Below, in pieces: positions 14,192-23,500 of a stretch of 43,731 nt of DNA (position 1 is its first letter; each line of letters opens with the position of its first letter). The position numbers were made by a program, and so were the translations under genes. The stretch is from Dyella ginsengisoli LA-4 (GTDB lineage: Bacteria; Pseudomonadota; Gammaproteobacteria; Xanthomonadales; Rhodanobacteraceae). Below the pieces are notes generated by a model. The model was not told the origin of the DNA. It did not search any database and saw only the letters and a program-made list of their open reading frames with translations. The DNA lies in contig NZ_AMSF01000032.1 of assembly GCF_000334915.1 (NCBI RefSeq), positions 1-43,731 on the forward strand, written 5' to 3'.

Positions 14192-14887
14192 CTAGTGGAT
14201 CAGCGCCATCTGGTCGTTGGCGGTGTACCAGAGCAGCTGGTAGTGACCGTACGGGTAGTCGAAGCTGGCGTCCTCGCCGGGGATGGTCGAGGTGTGCACG
14301 CCGTCGACGGTACATACGCCGCCGTAGCAGTTGATCTCGTCGATCCACGACTTGAACGAGTACATGTGCGCCCCGTAACGGTGACCCGCGAACGAGTTCA
14401 GCAGCGGGCTGCCGATCGACAGGCCGTAGCTGCCGCAGGTGGCGGTCAGCACGTTGTACGGATACACGCCGCAGCTCCACAGGCCATGCACGGCGCCGGC
14501 GATGCCGATGAAGGTGTCCACTTTCGACGCCACGCCCAGCCGGTCGATCTCGCGCATCGCCAGGGTCACGCCCATCGAGTGCGCTATCACGTCGATCTTC
14601 CCGCTGCACGAGCCGGCGATGGCGCTGGAAATGGCATTGCGCACCGGGGTTTCCTCGGTGCCGTTGTGGTCGTTGCAGGCAGCGCAGTACGGGTTGCCCC
14701 AGGACGGCCGGACGATCTGCGCATCGCTCCAGCCGTTCTGGCGCAGCAGGTTGTAGGTGTTGACGAAGTCGCTCGGGCTGCCGGTGTTGCCGTGGACCAT
14801 CACCACCGTGTCGTGGCACACGGCGTGGGCTGCGGTCGCGGGTACCAGGAACAGCAGGGCGAGCAGGACGTGCTTGATCGACATCAT
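14192..14887 (-). CDS. Secreted lipase class 2 (LipA/EstA-type alpha/beta hydrolase)
   Basis: A 231-residue small secreted lipase. The signal peptide is MMSIKHVLLALLFLVPATAA (cleavage near AHA/VCH). Then VVMVHGNTGSPSDF carries the oxyanion-hole HG, VIAHSMGVTLAMREI holds the nucleophile in A-H-S-M-G, and GHYQLLWYT near the end holds the likely catalytic histidine, as in compact Bacillus LipA-like enzymes. Eight cysteines (for example NPYCAACN and NCYGGVC) suggest several disulfides, consistent with secretion. AAGGAGG lies six bases before the start. It stands alone between REP clusters. Confidence 0.85.
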   Translation of the reverse strand: MMSIKHVLLALLFLVPATAAHAVCHDTVVMVHGNTGSPSDFVNTYNLLRQNGWSDAQIVRPSWGNPYCAACNDHNGTEETPVRNAISSAIAGSCSGKIDVIAHSMGVTLAMREIDRLGVASKVDTFIGIAGAVHGLWSCGVYPYNVLTATCGSYGLSIGSPLLNSFAGHRYGAHMYSFKSWIDEINCYGGVCTVDGVHTSTIPGEDASFDYPYGHYQLLWYTANDQMALIH

Positions 14888-15057
14888 GTCTTTCCTCCTT
14901 CGCTACGTGCCTCGGTGACGAGGCGGGTGGCGCCGCGCGGGTGCGTGGTGCCGGATCGGTAGCGACATCGCGGCGTGGTGGGCGCCGGGGGAGGGATGTC
15001 GGGGGTGGGGTCCGGGTTTGGCTTTTAGTGCCGCGGCATCAAGATTCACCACGCTTG

Positions 15058-15143
15058 CTGTAGGAGCGGCTTCAGCCGCGATGCTCCAGGCTTTAGTTGT
15101 GCATCAGGAGCAAGAGCATCGCGGCTGAAGCCGCTCCCACAGG
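15058..15143. repeat. REP doublet (REPIN) downstream of the permease gene
   Basis: A plus-oriented REP (15058-15083, TAGGAGCGGCTTCAGCCGCG) and a minus-oriented one (15115-15143) face each other across about 30 bases, so the whole unit can fold into one long hairpin. It lies 24 bases beyond the stop of the GntP-type gene and could protect its mRNA end. The rest of the 14888-15167 gap shows nothing else. Confidence 0.88.
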
Positions 15144-15167
15144 TTCTATACGAGCCGCGGGTGGCGC

Positions 15168-16565
15168 TCACACCAACCCCGTCATCGCATACACCGCAAT
15201 CACCACCCCCACCGCCAGCGTCTTCACCACGGTGATCGCGAAGATGTCCTTGTACGACTGCCGGTGGGTGAGGCCGGTGACCGCCAGCAGGGTGATTACC
15301 GCGCCGTTGTGCGGCAGCGTGTCCATGCCGCCGGAGGCCATCGCGGCCACGCGGTGCAGCACTTCCATCGGGATGCCGGCGGCCTGCGCGTTGTGGATGA
15401 AGGTGTCGGCCATGGCGCCCAGCGCGATGCTCATGCCACCGGAGGCCGAGCCGGTGATACCGGCCAGCGCGGTCACCGAGACGGCCTCGTTGACCAGCGG
15501 GTGCGGAATCGCGCGCAGGCCGTCGGCGACCAGCTTGAAGCCCGGCAGGGCGGCGATCACCGCACCGAAGCCGTATTCCGACGCGGTGTTCATCGAGGCC
15601 AGCAGCGCGCCGCCCACGGCCGCCTTGCTGCCTTCGGCGAAGCGCCGGGTCACCGGCCTCCATGCAGTGGCCAGCACGCACAGGATGCCGACCAGCAATG
15701 CGGCCTCCACCGCCCAGATCGCGGCGATCTTCGACGTCTCCTGTACCACTGGCTTGGCGGTGCCCACCACGGCTGGTACGAACGAACTGGTGGCGCCGTA
15801 CAGGCGCGGGATCGCGTCGGTAAACACCTTGTTGGCCACGCCCACAAGCAGCAGCGGCAGGACCGCCAGCAGGGGGTTGGCCAGCTTGCCGTGTTCGAAC
15901 GGCGCCGGCTCGTTCACCAGGTCGGTGCCATAGCCTTCGCCGGCCGCGGCGGCTTTGCGCCGACGCCATTCCAGGTAGCTCAGCCCGACGACCAGGATGA
16001 ACACCGCGCCGATCGTGCCCAGCCACGGCGCCGCCCAGCCGGTGGTGCCGAAGAATGCGGTGGGAATGATGTTCTGGATCTGCGGCGTGCCCGGCAGCGA
16101 GTCCATGGTGAAGGTGAACGCACCCAGCGCGATGGTGCCGGGGATCAGCCGTTTGGGGATGTCGCTGGCGCGGAACAGCTCGGCGGCGAACGGGTATACC
16201 GCGAACACCACTACGAACAGCGACACCCCGCCGTAGGTCAGCAGCGCGCATACCAGCACGATCGACAGCATCGCGCGGCTGCGCCCGACCAGGCCGATGG
16301 TGGCCGCCACGATCGCCTTGGAGAAACCCGACAGCTCGATCAGCTTGCCGAACAGCGCGCCGAGCATGAACACCGGGAAGTACAGCCGGAGGAAGCCGAC
16401 CATCTTCTCCATGAACAGGCCGGTGAACATCGGCGCCACCAGCGAGGGCTCGGTCAGCAGCACCGCGCCCAGCGCGGCCAGCGGTGCGAACAGGATCACG
16501 CTGTAGCCGCGGTACGCCGCGAACATCAGGAAGCACAGCGCGGCGAGCACGATCAGGAAGGCCAT
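15168..16565 (-). CDS. GntP-family permease, possibly for 3-hydroxybutyrate
   Basis: A 465-residue inner-membrane transporter with about 12 hydrophobic helices. GntP-type features are VFMLGALFGKLIELSGFSKA near helix 3, TYGGVSLFVVVFAVYPFAAE, the central loop with FTMDSLPGTPQIQNIIPTAF, and GITGSASGGMSIALGAMADT plus MDTLPHNGAVITLLAVTGL late in the chain. GntP members move gluconate or, in the PHB-degrading branch, D-3-hydroxybutyrate. The divergent TonB receptor and nearby PHB depolymerase favour the latter. Start at 16565 (MAFLIVLAAL). It is transcribed away from the receptor gene with a shared control region. Confidence 0.85.
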   Translation of the reverse strand: MAFLIVLAALCFLMFAAYRGYSVILFAPLAALGAVLLTEPSLVAPMFTGLFMEKMVGFLRLYFPVFMLGALFGKLIELSGFSKAIVAATIGLVGRSRAMLSIVLVCALLTYGGVSLFVVVFAVYPFAAELFRASDIPKRLIPGTIALGAFTFTMDSLPGTPQIQNIIPTAFFGTTGWAAPWLGTIGAVFILVVGLSYLEWRRRKAAAAGEGYGTDLVNEPAPFEHGKLANPLLAVLPLLLVGVANKVFTDAIPRLYGATSSFVPAVVGTAKPVVQETSKIAAIWAVEAALLVGILCVLATAWRPVTRRFAEGSKAAVGGALLASMNTASEYGFGAVIAALPGFKLVADGLRAIPHPLVNEAVSVTALAGITGSASGGMSIALGAMADTFIHNAQAAGIPMEVLHRVAAMASGGMDTLPHNGAVITLLAVTGLTHRQSYKDIFAITVVKTLAVGVVIAVYAMTGLV

Positions 16566-16638
16566 CCTTGCGGTTCCTCGGCGGTGGCGTGGATCACGAT
16601 GGGGTCCGCAGTATCCGCACCCCCCGCCGCCATCGGCA

Positions 16639-16652
16639 CTGTACGAAGGTAC
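16639..16652. promoter_or_regulatory. Palindrome in the divergent permease/receptor control region
   Basis: TGTAC (16639-16643) and GTACA (16648-16652) form a perfect 5-bp-arm dyad with a GAAG centre, extended imperfectly by CAC and GTG. It lies 73 bases from the permease start and 118 from the receptor start, a sensible place for a regulator controlling both. The binding protein is unknown; the LuxR-type regulator at 24481-25140 is one candidate. Confidence 0.4.
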
Positions 16653-16770
16653 AAGTGTGACGGCGCCCTCCGCTGCCTAGGCTTGCCAGCCAACAAGCAT
16701 CCATCGTCGATGGCTGCGTCCACGCGAGTCGCCCCCGAGGCGGCCAGCTCACCGAAGGGAAGGGGAAACC

Positions 16771-18978
16771 ATGAAGCGCACGCATCTCAGTCTCGCGATC
16801 GGCCTGGTGATCGGCCTGTCCGGCAGCCCCGTGCTGCACGCGCAGGACACCGCAGGTGCGCCGAGCGTCGACAAGGCCAAGCAGCTCGACCAGATCACGG
16901 TGACCGCGCGCAAGCGCGAGGAGACGCTGCAGGACGTGCCGATCGCGGTCAGCGCGTTCACCGCGCAGTCGCTGGAAAAGCAGAACGTGCAGAACCTGGC
17001 CGACCTGCAGGGCAAGGTGCCGTCGCTGCAGATCTACGCCGCGCGCGGCTCCAACACCACGCTGACCGCCTACATCCGCGGCATCGGCCAGGCCGACCCG
17101 ACCTGGGGCTTCGACCCGGCGGTGGGTATCTACCTGGATGACGTCTACGTGGCCCGCCCGCAGGGCGCAGTGCTGGACGTGTTCGACGTCAGCCGGATCG
17201 AGGTGCTGCGCGGTCCGCAGGGCAGCCTGTACGGCAAGAACACCATCGGCGGCGCGATCAAGTACGTCTCCAACCCGCTGCCGACGAAGACCGAGGGTGC
17301 GGTGGAAGTGACCGCCGGCACCCACGGCGAGAAGGACATCAAGGCCAGCCTCGGCGGCGCCAGCGCCGACAAGGTGTGGCGTGGCCGCGCCGCGTTCGCC
17401 AGCGAGCACAATGACGGCTTCGGCAAGAACCTCAACACCGGCAGCCGCAACGGCAACAAGAACACCAACTCGGCCCGGGCGACGATCGGCTACTTCCCCA
17501 GCGACCACTTCAACGCCCAGTTCGAAGTGGACGGCGTGCGCGACAACTCCAACCCGCGCGGCGCGAAGATGCTGATCGCCAACAAGTTCGATCCCGCCTA
17601 CGCGCCGCTGTCGAGCAACTTCGACACCCGCGGCGGCATGGCCCAGCTCAACAACACCACGCTGTACGGCACCGGCCTGACCCTGAACTGGGTGGCCAGC
17701 AGCGACTGGACGCTGAAGTCGGTGACCGCCGTGCGCGGCTCGCACACCGACACCGCGATCGACTTCGACACGCTGCCGGAGAAGATCGCCGACGTCACCG
17801 CGATCTACAAGGACCACCAGTTCAGCCAGGAGCTGCAGGCCAACTACGACGCCGGCGGCAGCCTGCACGGCGTGGCCGGCCTGTACTACTTCAACGGCTC
17901 GGCCAGCGGCCAGATCCACAACATCTTCCTCGGCTCGCCGCCCTACAGCACGCTGGGCTACTCGCTCTACGGCAGCACCGGCGGACGCATCGGCACGCGC
18001 AGCCTGGCCGCCTACGGCGACTTCACCTGGGACATCAACCCGAGCTGGAGCCTGGATGTCGGCGTGCGCATGACCCGCGAGACCAAGAGCGCGCTGATCC
18101 AGAACTACGGCTACGCCGACGAGACCTTCAGCACGCCGATCTCGGTGGCGGCCAACTTCTCCGGCTCGCACACCTCGAGGAACGCCTCGCCGAAGGTCTC
18201 GCTGGACTGGAGCGTCAACGACAACGTCAAGCTGTACGCCAGCTACAGCACCGGCTTCCACTCCGGCGGCTACAACATCCGCGCGAACTGCACGGCGATC
18301 CCGACCTCGTGCCGTCCGATCAAGGACGAGAAGGTGCAGTCCTACGAACTGGGCAGCAAGATGACCTTCTTCGACGACGCGCTGATGATGAACACCGCGC
18401 TGTTCCGCAACGTGTACTCGGACATCCAGCTGTCGGTGTTCACCTCGTACACGCTGCCCAACGGCAGTCAGGGCTTCTTCGGCGACTTCACCAACGCCGG
18501 CAAGGGCCACATCGACGGCCTGGAGGAAGAGTTCGCCTGGAAGCCGGCCGACGGCTGGACGCTCAGCGGCAACTTCGCCTACCTGCACACGAAATACACC
18601 GAGTTCCTCAGCGGTGGCGTCAACATCGCCGACCAGCAGAAGTTCACCAACGCACCGAAGTGGTCCGGTGGCCTGTCGCTGGAGAACACCCGCCCGGTCG
18701 GCAATGGCAGCCTGACTGCCCGCGTGAACTACACCTACCAGACCATGGTGTACCCGGAGACCACGCTGTCGCCGCTGATCGCGCAGGGTGCCTACGGCCT
18801 GTGGAATGCGGGCATCATCTGGCAGATCGACCAGCCGTGGAGCCTGAGCCTGCAGGGCACCAACCTGGCCAACAAGTCGTACCGCACCACCGGCTACAAC
18901 ATCGGCTCGCTGGGCATCGTCACCGGCTTCTACGGTGCCCCGCGGATGGTGACGCTGAGCGCGCGCTACACGTTCTGA
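16771..18978 (+). CDS. TonB-dependent outer-membrane receptor
   Basis: A 735-residue receptor. A signal peptide (MKRTHLSLAIGLVIGLSGSP, cleaved near LHA/QDT) precedes the TonB box-like DQITVTARKREETLQDVPIA. The plug domain runs through VFDVSRIEVLRGPQGSLYGK and NTIGGAIKYVSN; the rest is the 22-strand barrel ending in MVTLSARYTF with the terminal Phe. The set of features is that of the sugar/other-substrate CirA-type receptors of Xanthomonadales and sphingomonads rather than of siderophore receptors. It lies 83 bases before the PHB depolymerase on the same strand, so uptake of hydroxyalkanoate oligomers is a reasonable guess. A terminator separates the two. Confidence 0.93.
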   Translation: MKRTHLSLAIGLVIGLSGSPVLHAQDTAGAPSVDKAKQLDQITVTARKREETLQDVPIAVSAFTAQSLEKQNVQNLADLQGKVPSLQIYAARGSNTTLTAYIRGIGQADPTWGFDPAVGIYLDDVYVARPQGAVLDVFDVSRIEVLRGPQGSLYGKNTIGGAIKYVSNPLPTKTEGAVEVTAGTHGEKDIKASLGGASADKVWRGRAAFASEHNDGFGKNLNTGSRNGNKNTNSARATIGYFPSDHFNAQFEVDGVRDNSNPRGAKMLIANKFDPAYAPLSSNFDTRGGMAQLNNTTLYGTGLTLNWVASSDWTLKSVTAVRGSHTDTAIDFDTLPEKIADVTAIYKDHQFSQELQANYDAGGSLHGVAGLYYFNGSASGQIHNIFLGSPPYSTLGYSLYGSTGGRIGTRSLAAYGDFTWDINPSWSLDVGVRMTRETKSALIQNYGYADETFSTPISVAANFSGSHTSRNASPKVSLDWSVNDNVKLYASYSTGFHSGGYNIRANCTAIPTSCRPIKDEKVQSYELGSKMTFFDDALMMNTALFRNVYSDIQLSVFTSYTLPNGSQGFFGDFTNAGKGHIDGLEEEFAWKPADGWTLSGNFAYLHTKYTEFLSGGVNIADQQKFTNAPKWSGGLSLENTRPVGNGSLTARVNYTYQTMVYPETTLSPLIAQGAYGLWNAGIIWQIDQPWSLSLQGTNLANKSYRTTGYNIGSLGIVTGFYGAPRMVTLSARYTF

Positions 18979-18998
18979 GGCGGCCTTCCGCCTCGAGA

Positions 18999-19040
18999 GG
19001 CCCGCGCGAACGCTCCCCGGTCGCGCGGGCCGTTGTTTTT
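18999..19040 (+). terminator. Terminator/attenuator between receptor and depolymerase
   Basis: GGCCCGCGCGA (18999-19009) pairs perfectly with TCGCGCGGGCC (19021-19031), followed by GTTGTTTTT. It should end most receptor transcripts; any readthrough would lower expression of the depolymerase relative to the receptor. Confidence 0.87.
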
Positions 19041-19061
19041 CCGCTCCAGCGAGGATTTCCC

Positions 19062-20099
19062 ATGACGATGCTCCACCGCTTGCGCCTGACCGCCCTGGGC
19101 CTTCTGTTCGGCACCGCCGCGGCCTGCGCCGCGCACGACGATGGCGGGTTGCCGAAGCTGCATCTGGAGGCGGGGCGCACCGCCGTGGTCGGCCTGTCTT
19201 CCGGCGCCTACATGGCGACCCAGGCGCAGCTGGCCTATCCGGAACTGTTCCACGACGCGGCGATCGTCGCCGGTGGTCCCTACGGCTGCGCCGGCGGCAA
19301 CCTGCAGACGGCGCTGTCCAGCTGCATGAAGGGCACGCCGGCGATCGACGTGGACGCATTGGTGGCGACTGCCCACAGGCGCGCGGCGGCCGGCCAGCTC
19401 GGCTCGCTCGATGCGCTGGCCGGGGCGCATGTGTACCTGCTGCACGGGCGCGACGATGGCACCGTGGCGCCGGCGGTGGCCGAGGCCGGGGCGCAGTTCT
19501 ATCGACAGCTGAAGGCGGGCGCGCCGGCGCTGGCCGGCCTGCAGGTGGTCGACGACGGCGGCCGCGCGTTCGCCCACAACCTGCCGGTGGCGGCCTCCGG
19601 CGAGGACTGCGACAAGTCCGTCTCGCCGTATCTCGGCCATTGCGGCTTCGACGCGGCGGGCGAGATCTTCCGCCAGCTGTTCGGTGCGCCGGCGCGCGCG
19701 GCAACCGAGCCGAAGGGCACGCTGCGCAGCTTCGACCAGGACGCGCTGCGCCCGGACGGCAAGGACGCGCTGCTGGCGGCCAAGGGCTATCTCTACGTGC
19801 CGCCGGCCTGCGCCGCGGGCAAGCCCTGCGGCCTGGTGGTGGCGCTGCACGGCTGCAAGCAGAACGCCGACGCGGTGGGCGAGGCGTTCGTGAAGGATGC
19901 CGGCTTCAACCGCTGGGCCGACGTCTACGGCGTGGCGGTGCTCTATCCTCAGACCCGCGCAAGCTTCGCGCCCTTGAATCCGCAGGCATGCTGGGACTGG
20001 TGGGGATACTCCGGCTCCGACTACGACACCCGCCAGGGCGTGCAGCTGCGCTGGCTGGCCAACGCCGTGCGCGCGCTGGGGTTGCCTGCGAAGCGGTGA
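19062..20099 (+). CDS. phaZ: Secreted poly-3-hydroxybutyrate depolymerase (type II catalytic domain)
   Basis: A 345-residue esterase with a signal peptide (residues 1 to about 24, ACAA region). The lipase box G44-L-S46-S-G48 comes first, followed by an Asp in LLHGRDDGTVAP, a His in DGGRAFAHNLPV and the oxyanion-hole motif VALHGCKQNAD near the C-terminus. That order (Ser-Asp-His-oxyanion) is the circularly permuted type II arrangement known from extracellular and R. rubrum-type PHB depolymerases. No linker or substrate-binding domain is attached, so it may act on amorphous polymer or oligomers. Start ATG 19062. Neighbours (permease, receptor, oligomer hydrolase) support the role. Confidence 0.86.
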   Translation: MTMLHRLRLTALGLLFGTAAACAAHDDGGLPKLHLEAGRTAVVGLSSGAYMATQAQLAYPELFHDAAIVAGGPYGCAGGNLQTALSSCMKGTPAIDVDALVATAHRRAAAGQLGSLDALAGAHVYLLHGRDDGTVAPAVAEAGAQFYRQLKAGAPALAGLQVVDDGGRAFAHNLPVAASGEDCDKSVSPYLGHCGFDAAGEIFRQLFGAPARAATEPKGTLRSFDQDALRPDGKDALLAAKGYLYVPPACAAGKPCGLVVALHGCKQNADAVGEAFVKDAGFNRWADVYGVAVLYPQTRASFAPLNPQACWDWWGYSGSDYDTRQGVQLRWLANAVRALGLPAKR

Positions 20100-20226
20100 T
20101 GGCAGGACGCGCGGTTGACCTGCATGGTCGTCACCCCGGCGGAAGCCGGGGCCCAGCGTCTTCGCTGTACCTGGCATGGCGTTGCCAAGCAGGAGCAAAG
20201 AGCCTTTCGAGCCGCTATCGCGGCCC

Positions 20227-20409
20227 GAGTCACTTTTCTCTGCTTGGCCAGAGAAAAGTAACCCAAAGAGAGGCCACCCCGTTGCGGCGTCCGACGGCCA
20301 TCCATGGCCGCCGGATGCGTGAGGATCGGCCGGGCGTTTCGACGGGGCATCCTGCCCCGGCGAAACGTGGTGGGCATCCTTGCCCACCACCCTGCGGGCC
20401 TTTTCGTCC
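20227..20409. repeat. Structured intergenic repeat, copy 1
   Basis: This element fills the centre of the 20100-20520 gap and has a partner at 33682-33862. Hairpin 1: ACTTTTCTCTG (20232-20242) with CAGAGAAAAGT (20249-20259). Hairpin 2: GTTTCG (20336) and CGGGGCA (20343) with TGCCCCG (20353) and CGAAAC (20361). Hairpin 3: GTGGTGGGCA (20367-20376) with TGCCCACCAC (20381-20390). It ends with CTGCGGGCCTTTTCGTCC (20392-20409). A separate module, GTCACCCCGGCGGAAGCCGG (20130-20149), lies upstream in both copies. It sits 111 bases before the sensor kinase. The rest of the gap shows no gene. Confidence 0.85.
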
Positions 20410-20520
20410 GCTCCTCACCGCCGCAAAGGGGCCCCGGTACAGCCGCGCGCTTCCTGCGCGCACGGCATACGGGAGCTCGCTCTCACTTCTCACTCCTCTC
20501 CACTCACTCCTCGCTCCGCC

Positions 20521-23500
20521 ATGCTCAGCACCCCGCTGATCGCCACCGCCGCGCTGCTCTGGCTGGGCCTGCTGTTCGGCGTGGCCCAGCTCGGCGAGCG
20601 CCGCCCGCACCTGCTGGAGAAGCGCTGGGCGATCGTCTACGCACTGTCGCTGGCGATCCACTGCACCTCGTGGACCTTCTACGGCACGGTCACCCAGGCC
20701 AGCCGCTCCGGCTGGTGGCTGCCGCCGACCTTCGTCGGCGCGATCCTGATGTACCTGATGGCGGTCACCGTGCTGCAGCGGCTGGTGCAGCTGGCGCGCG
20801 AGTACAACGCCGGATCGATCGCCGACCTGGTCTCGGTGCGCCTCGGCCGCCACGCCGGCCTGGCCGCGCTGGTCACCGCGGTGATCATCATCGGCATCGT
20901 TCCGTACATCGCGCTGCAGCTGAAGGCGGTGGCGATGAGCTACGCCACGCTCAACCGCGGCCAGCTCGGCGAGTCCGAGCCGTGGCAGGACTCGGCGCTG
21001 TACGTGGCGCTGCTGATGGCGCTGTTCGCGATGCTGTTCGGCACCCGGCGCGCGGCGACCACCGCGCACAACCGCGGGCTGGTGCTGGCGATGGCGTTCG
21101 AGTCCCTGTTCAAGCTCGGCGCGATGCTGGCGCTGGGCACGCTGCTGTTTTCGCCGCTGCCGGCCAACCTGCCGCCGCCGGTGCCGCTGCCGCACGACAG
21201 CCGCGGCTTCCCCGCGCTGATCCTGCTCGGCGCGCTGGCGATGTTCACCCTGCCTCACCAGTTCCATGCCGGCGTGGTGGAGTGCCGCGACGAGCGCCAC
21301 GTGCGCACCGCGCGCTGGCTGTTTCCGCTGTACATGGTGCTGATTGCCCTGCCGATCCTGCCGCTGGCGAAACTCGGCGATGCCTGGCTGGGGCCGCAGG
21401 GCGTGCCGTCGGACCTCTACGTGCTGGCGCTGCCGATGGCTCGCGGGCAGCACGGCCTGGCGCTGGTCGCCTTCCTCGGCGGGTTGAGCGCGGCGACCAG
21501 CATGGTGGTGGTGGCCACGCTGGCGCTCAGCCTGATGGTGGTGAACCACTTCATCGCGCCGCTGCGGGTGCGTGCCGGCTGGGGTCGCGGCGAGCGCGGC
21601 GACCTGCGCGGGCAGGTGATCACCCAGCGGCGCGTGGCGATCCTCGCGGTGATCCTGCTGGCCTGGGGCTACAGCCGCGTGCTGGCGCGCAACGATGCGC
21701 TGGCCGACATCGGCGCGATTTCCTTCTCCGCCCTGGCCGGGCTGGCCCCGGCGCTGCTGGTGGCAGTGTACCGGCCGCAGCTGGGGCCGCGCGCGGTGTT
21801 CGCCGGGCTCGCCGTCGGCACCGCGGTGTGGTTCTACACGCTGCTGCCGGTGGTGCTGCCGGAAGCGCCGGCGTGGCTGCTGGCCGGGCCGTTCGGGCTG
21901 GACTGGCTGGGGCCGGACCATCTGTTCGGGCTGGGCGACTGGAGCCGGCTCGGCCGTGCGGTGGTGCTCAGCCTGGCGGTGAACGTGGCGGTGGTCGGCT
22001 GGGTCGCCGGTACCCGTTACGGCAAGGCGACCGGGGCCGCCGGCGTGGGCGACGTCGGGGTGGCCGAGCTGCGCGCGCTGGCCGTGCGCTTCCTGCCGCC
22101 GGAGCGGGTCGAGCACCTGTTCGCCCAGGCGCCGGCGCAGGGGCCAGCGGGCGCGGCGCGGATGGCCGAGGTGGAGCACGAACTGGCTGCGGTGATCGGC
22201 GCGGCGTCCGCGCGGCTGCTGCTGGAAGTGGTGCATCGCCAGGGGCGCGGCGACCTGGATACGGTCGCGGCCATCGTCGGCGAGGCCGCGCAGGATCTGC
22301 GCTTCAACCAGCGCGTGCTGGAGGCGGCGCTGGAGAACATGAGCCAGGGCATCTGCGTGGTCGATGCCGAGCTGCGGCTGGTCGCGTGGAACGCGCGCTA
22401 CGCCAGCCTGTTCGACTACCCGCCGGAGCTGCTGCAGGTGGGTCGGCCGGTGGCCGACCTGACCCGCTACGCGGTGGCGCTGGGCATCGTCGGCGAGGTG
22501 TTCGACGCCGACACGCTGGAGGCGCGCGTGCAGCGCCGGCTGCAGCACATGCGCTCCGGCACGCGGCACCTGTCCGAGCGGCGCTTTCCCGACGGCACCG
22601 TGGTGGAGATCCGCGGCAACCCGATGCCCGGTGGCGGCTTCGTTGCCACCTTCACCGACGTCACCGCGTTCCGCCAGGCCGAGCGGGCGCTCAAGCGCAT
22701 CAACGAGACGCTGGAGCAGCGCGTGGACGAGCGCACCCGCGCGCTGGCGCAGGCGTCGGAAGAGGCGCAGCGCGCCAACGAGGCGAAGAGCCGTTTCCTC
22801 GCCGCGGTCAGCCACGACCTGATGCAGCCGCTGCACGCCGCGCAGCTGTTCGCGCACACGCTCACCGAGCGCGGTGCCGACGTCGCCACGGCGCAGCATC
22901 TCAACGGCGCGCTGGCAGCCACCGAAGGCCTGCTCGCCGGCCTGCTCGACATCGCCCGGCTGGAGGGCGGACGCCTGCATCCGCAGCCGCGCGAGCTGGC
23001 GCTGGCCGAGGTGCTCGATCCGCTGGCCGCCGAGTTCCGCGCGATCGCCCGCGACCGCGGCGTGCGCTTCGACACCGTGGCCAGCACGGCGTGGGTGCGC
23101 ACCGATCCGCAGCTGCTGCGCCGGGTGCTGCAGAACTTCCTCTCCAACGCGCTGCGCTATGCCGAGTGCGGCCGGGTGCTGCTGGGCGTGCGCCGGCAGG
23201 GCGACGCGCTGCGGGTGGAGGTGTGGGACACCGGGCCCGGCATCGCGCCGGAGGAGCAGCAGCTGATCTTCCAGGAGTTCCGCCGCGGCAGCGCCGCGGG
23301 CGGGCAGGGCCTGGGACTGGGCCTGTCGATCGCCCAGCGGATGGCCGCGCTGCTCGATCATCCGCTGGGCCTCCATTCCATCCCGGGGCGCGGCAGCGTG
23401 TTCCATCTGGCGCTGCCGCTGGCGCGGCCGGTGCGCCCGACCGCGCCGCTTGTGTCCTCGCTGCTGCCGGTGGCATCGGGCCGCGCGCTGGTGCTGGACA

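Noticed and set aside
16594-19704. 1036-codon minus-strand frame
   Set aside because: It covers the TonB receptor and part of the depolymerase antisense, has low-complexity composition and no domain.
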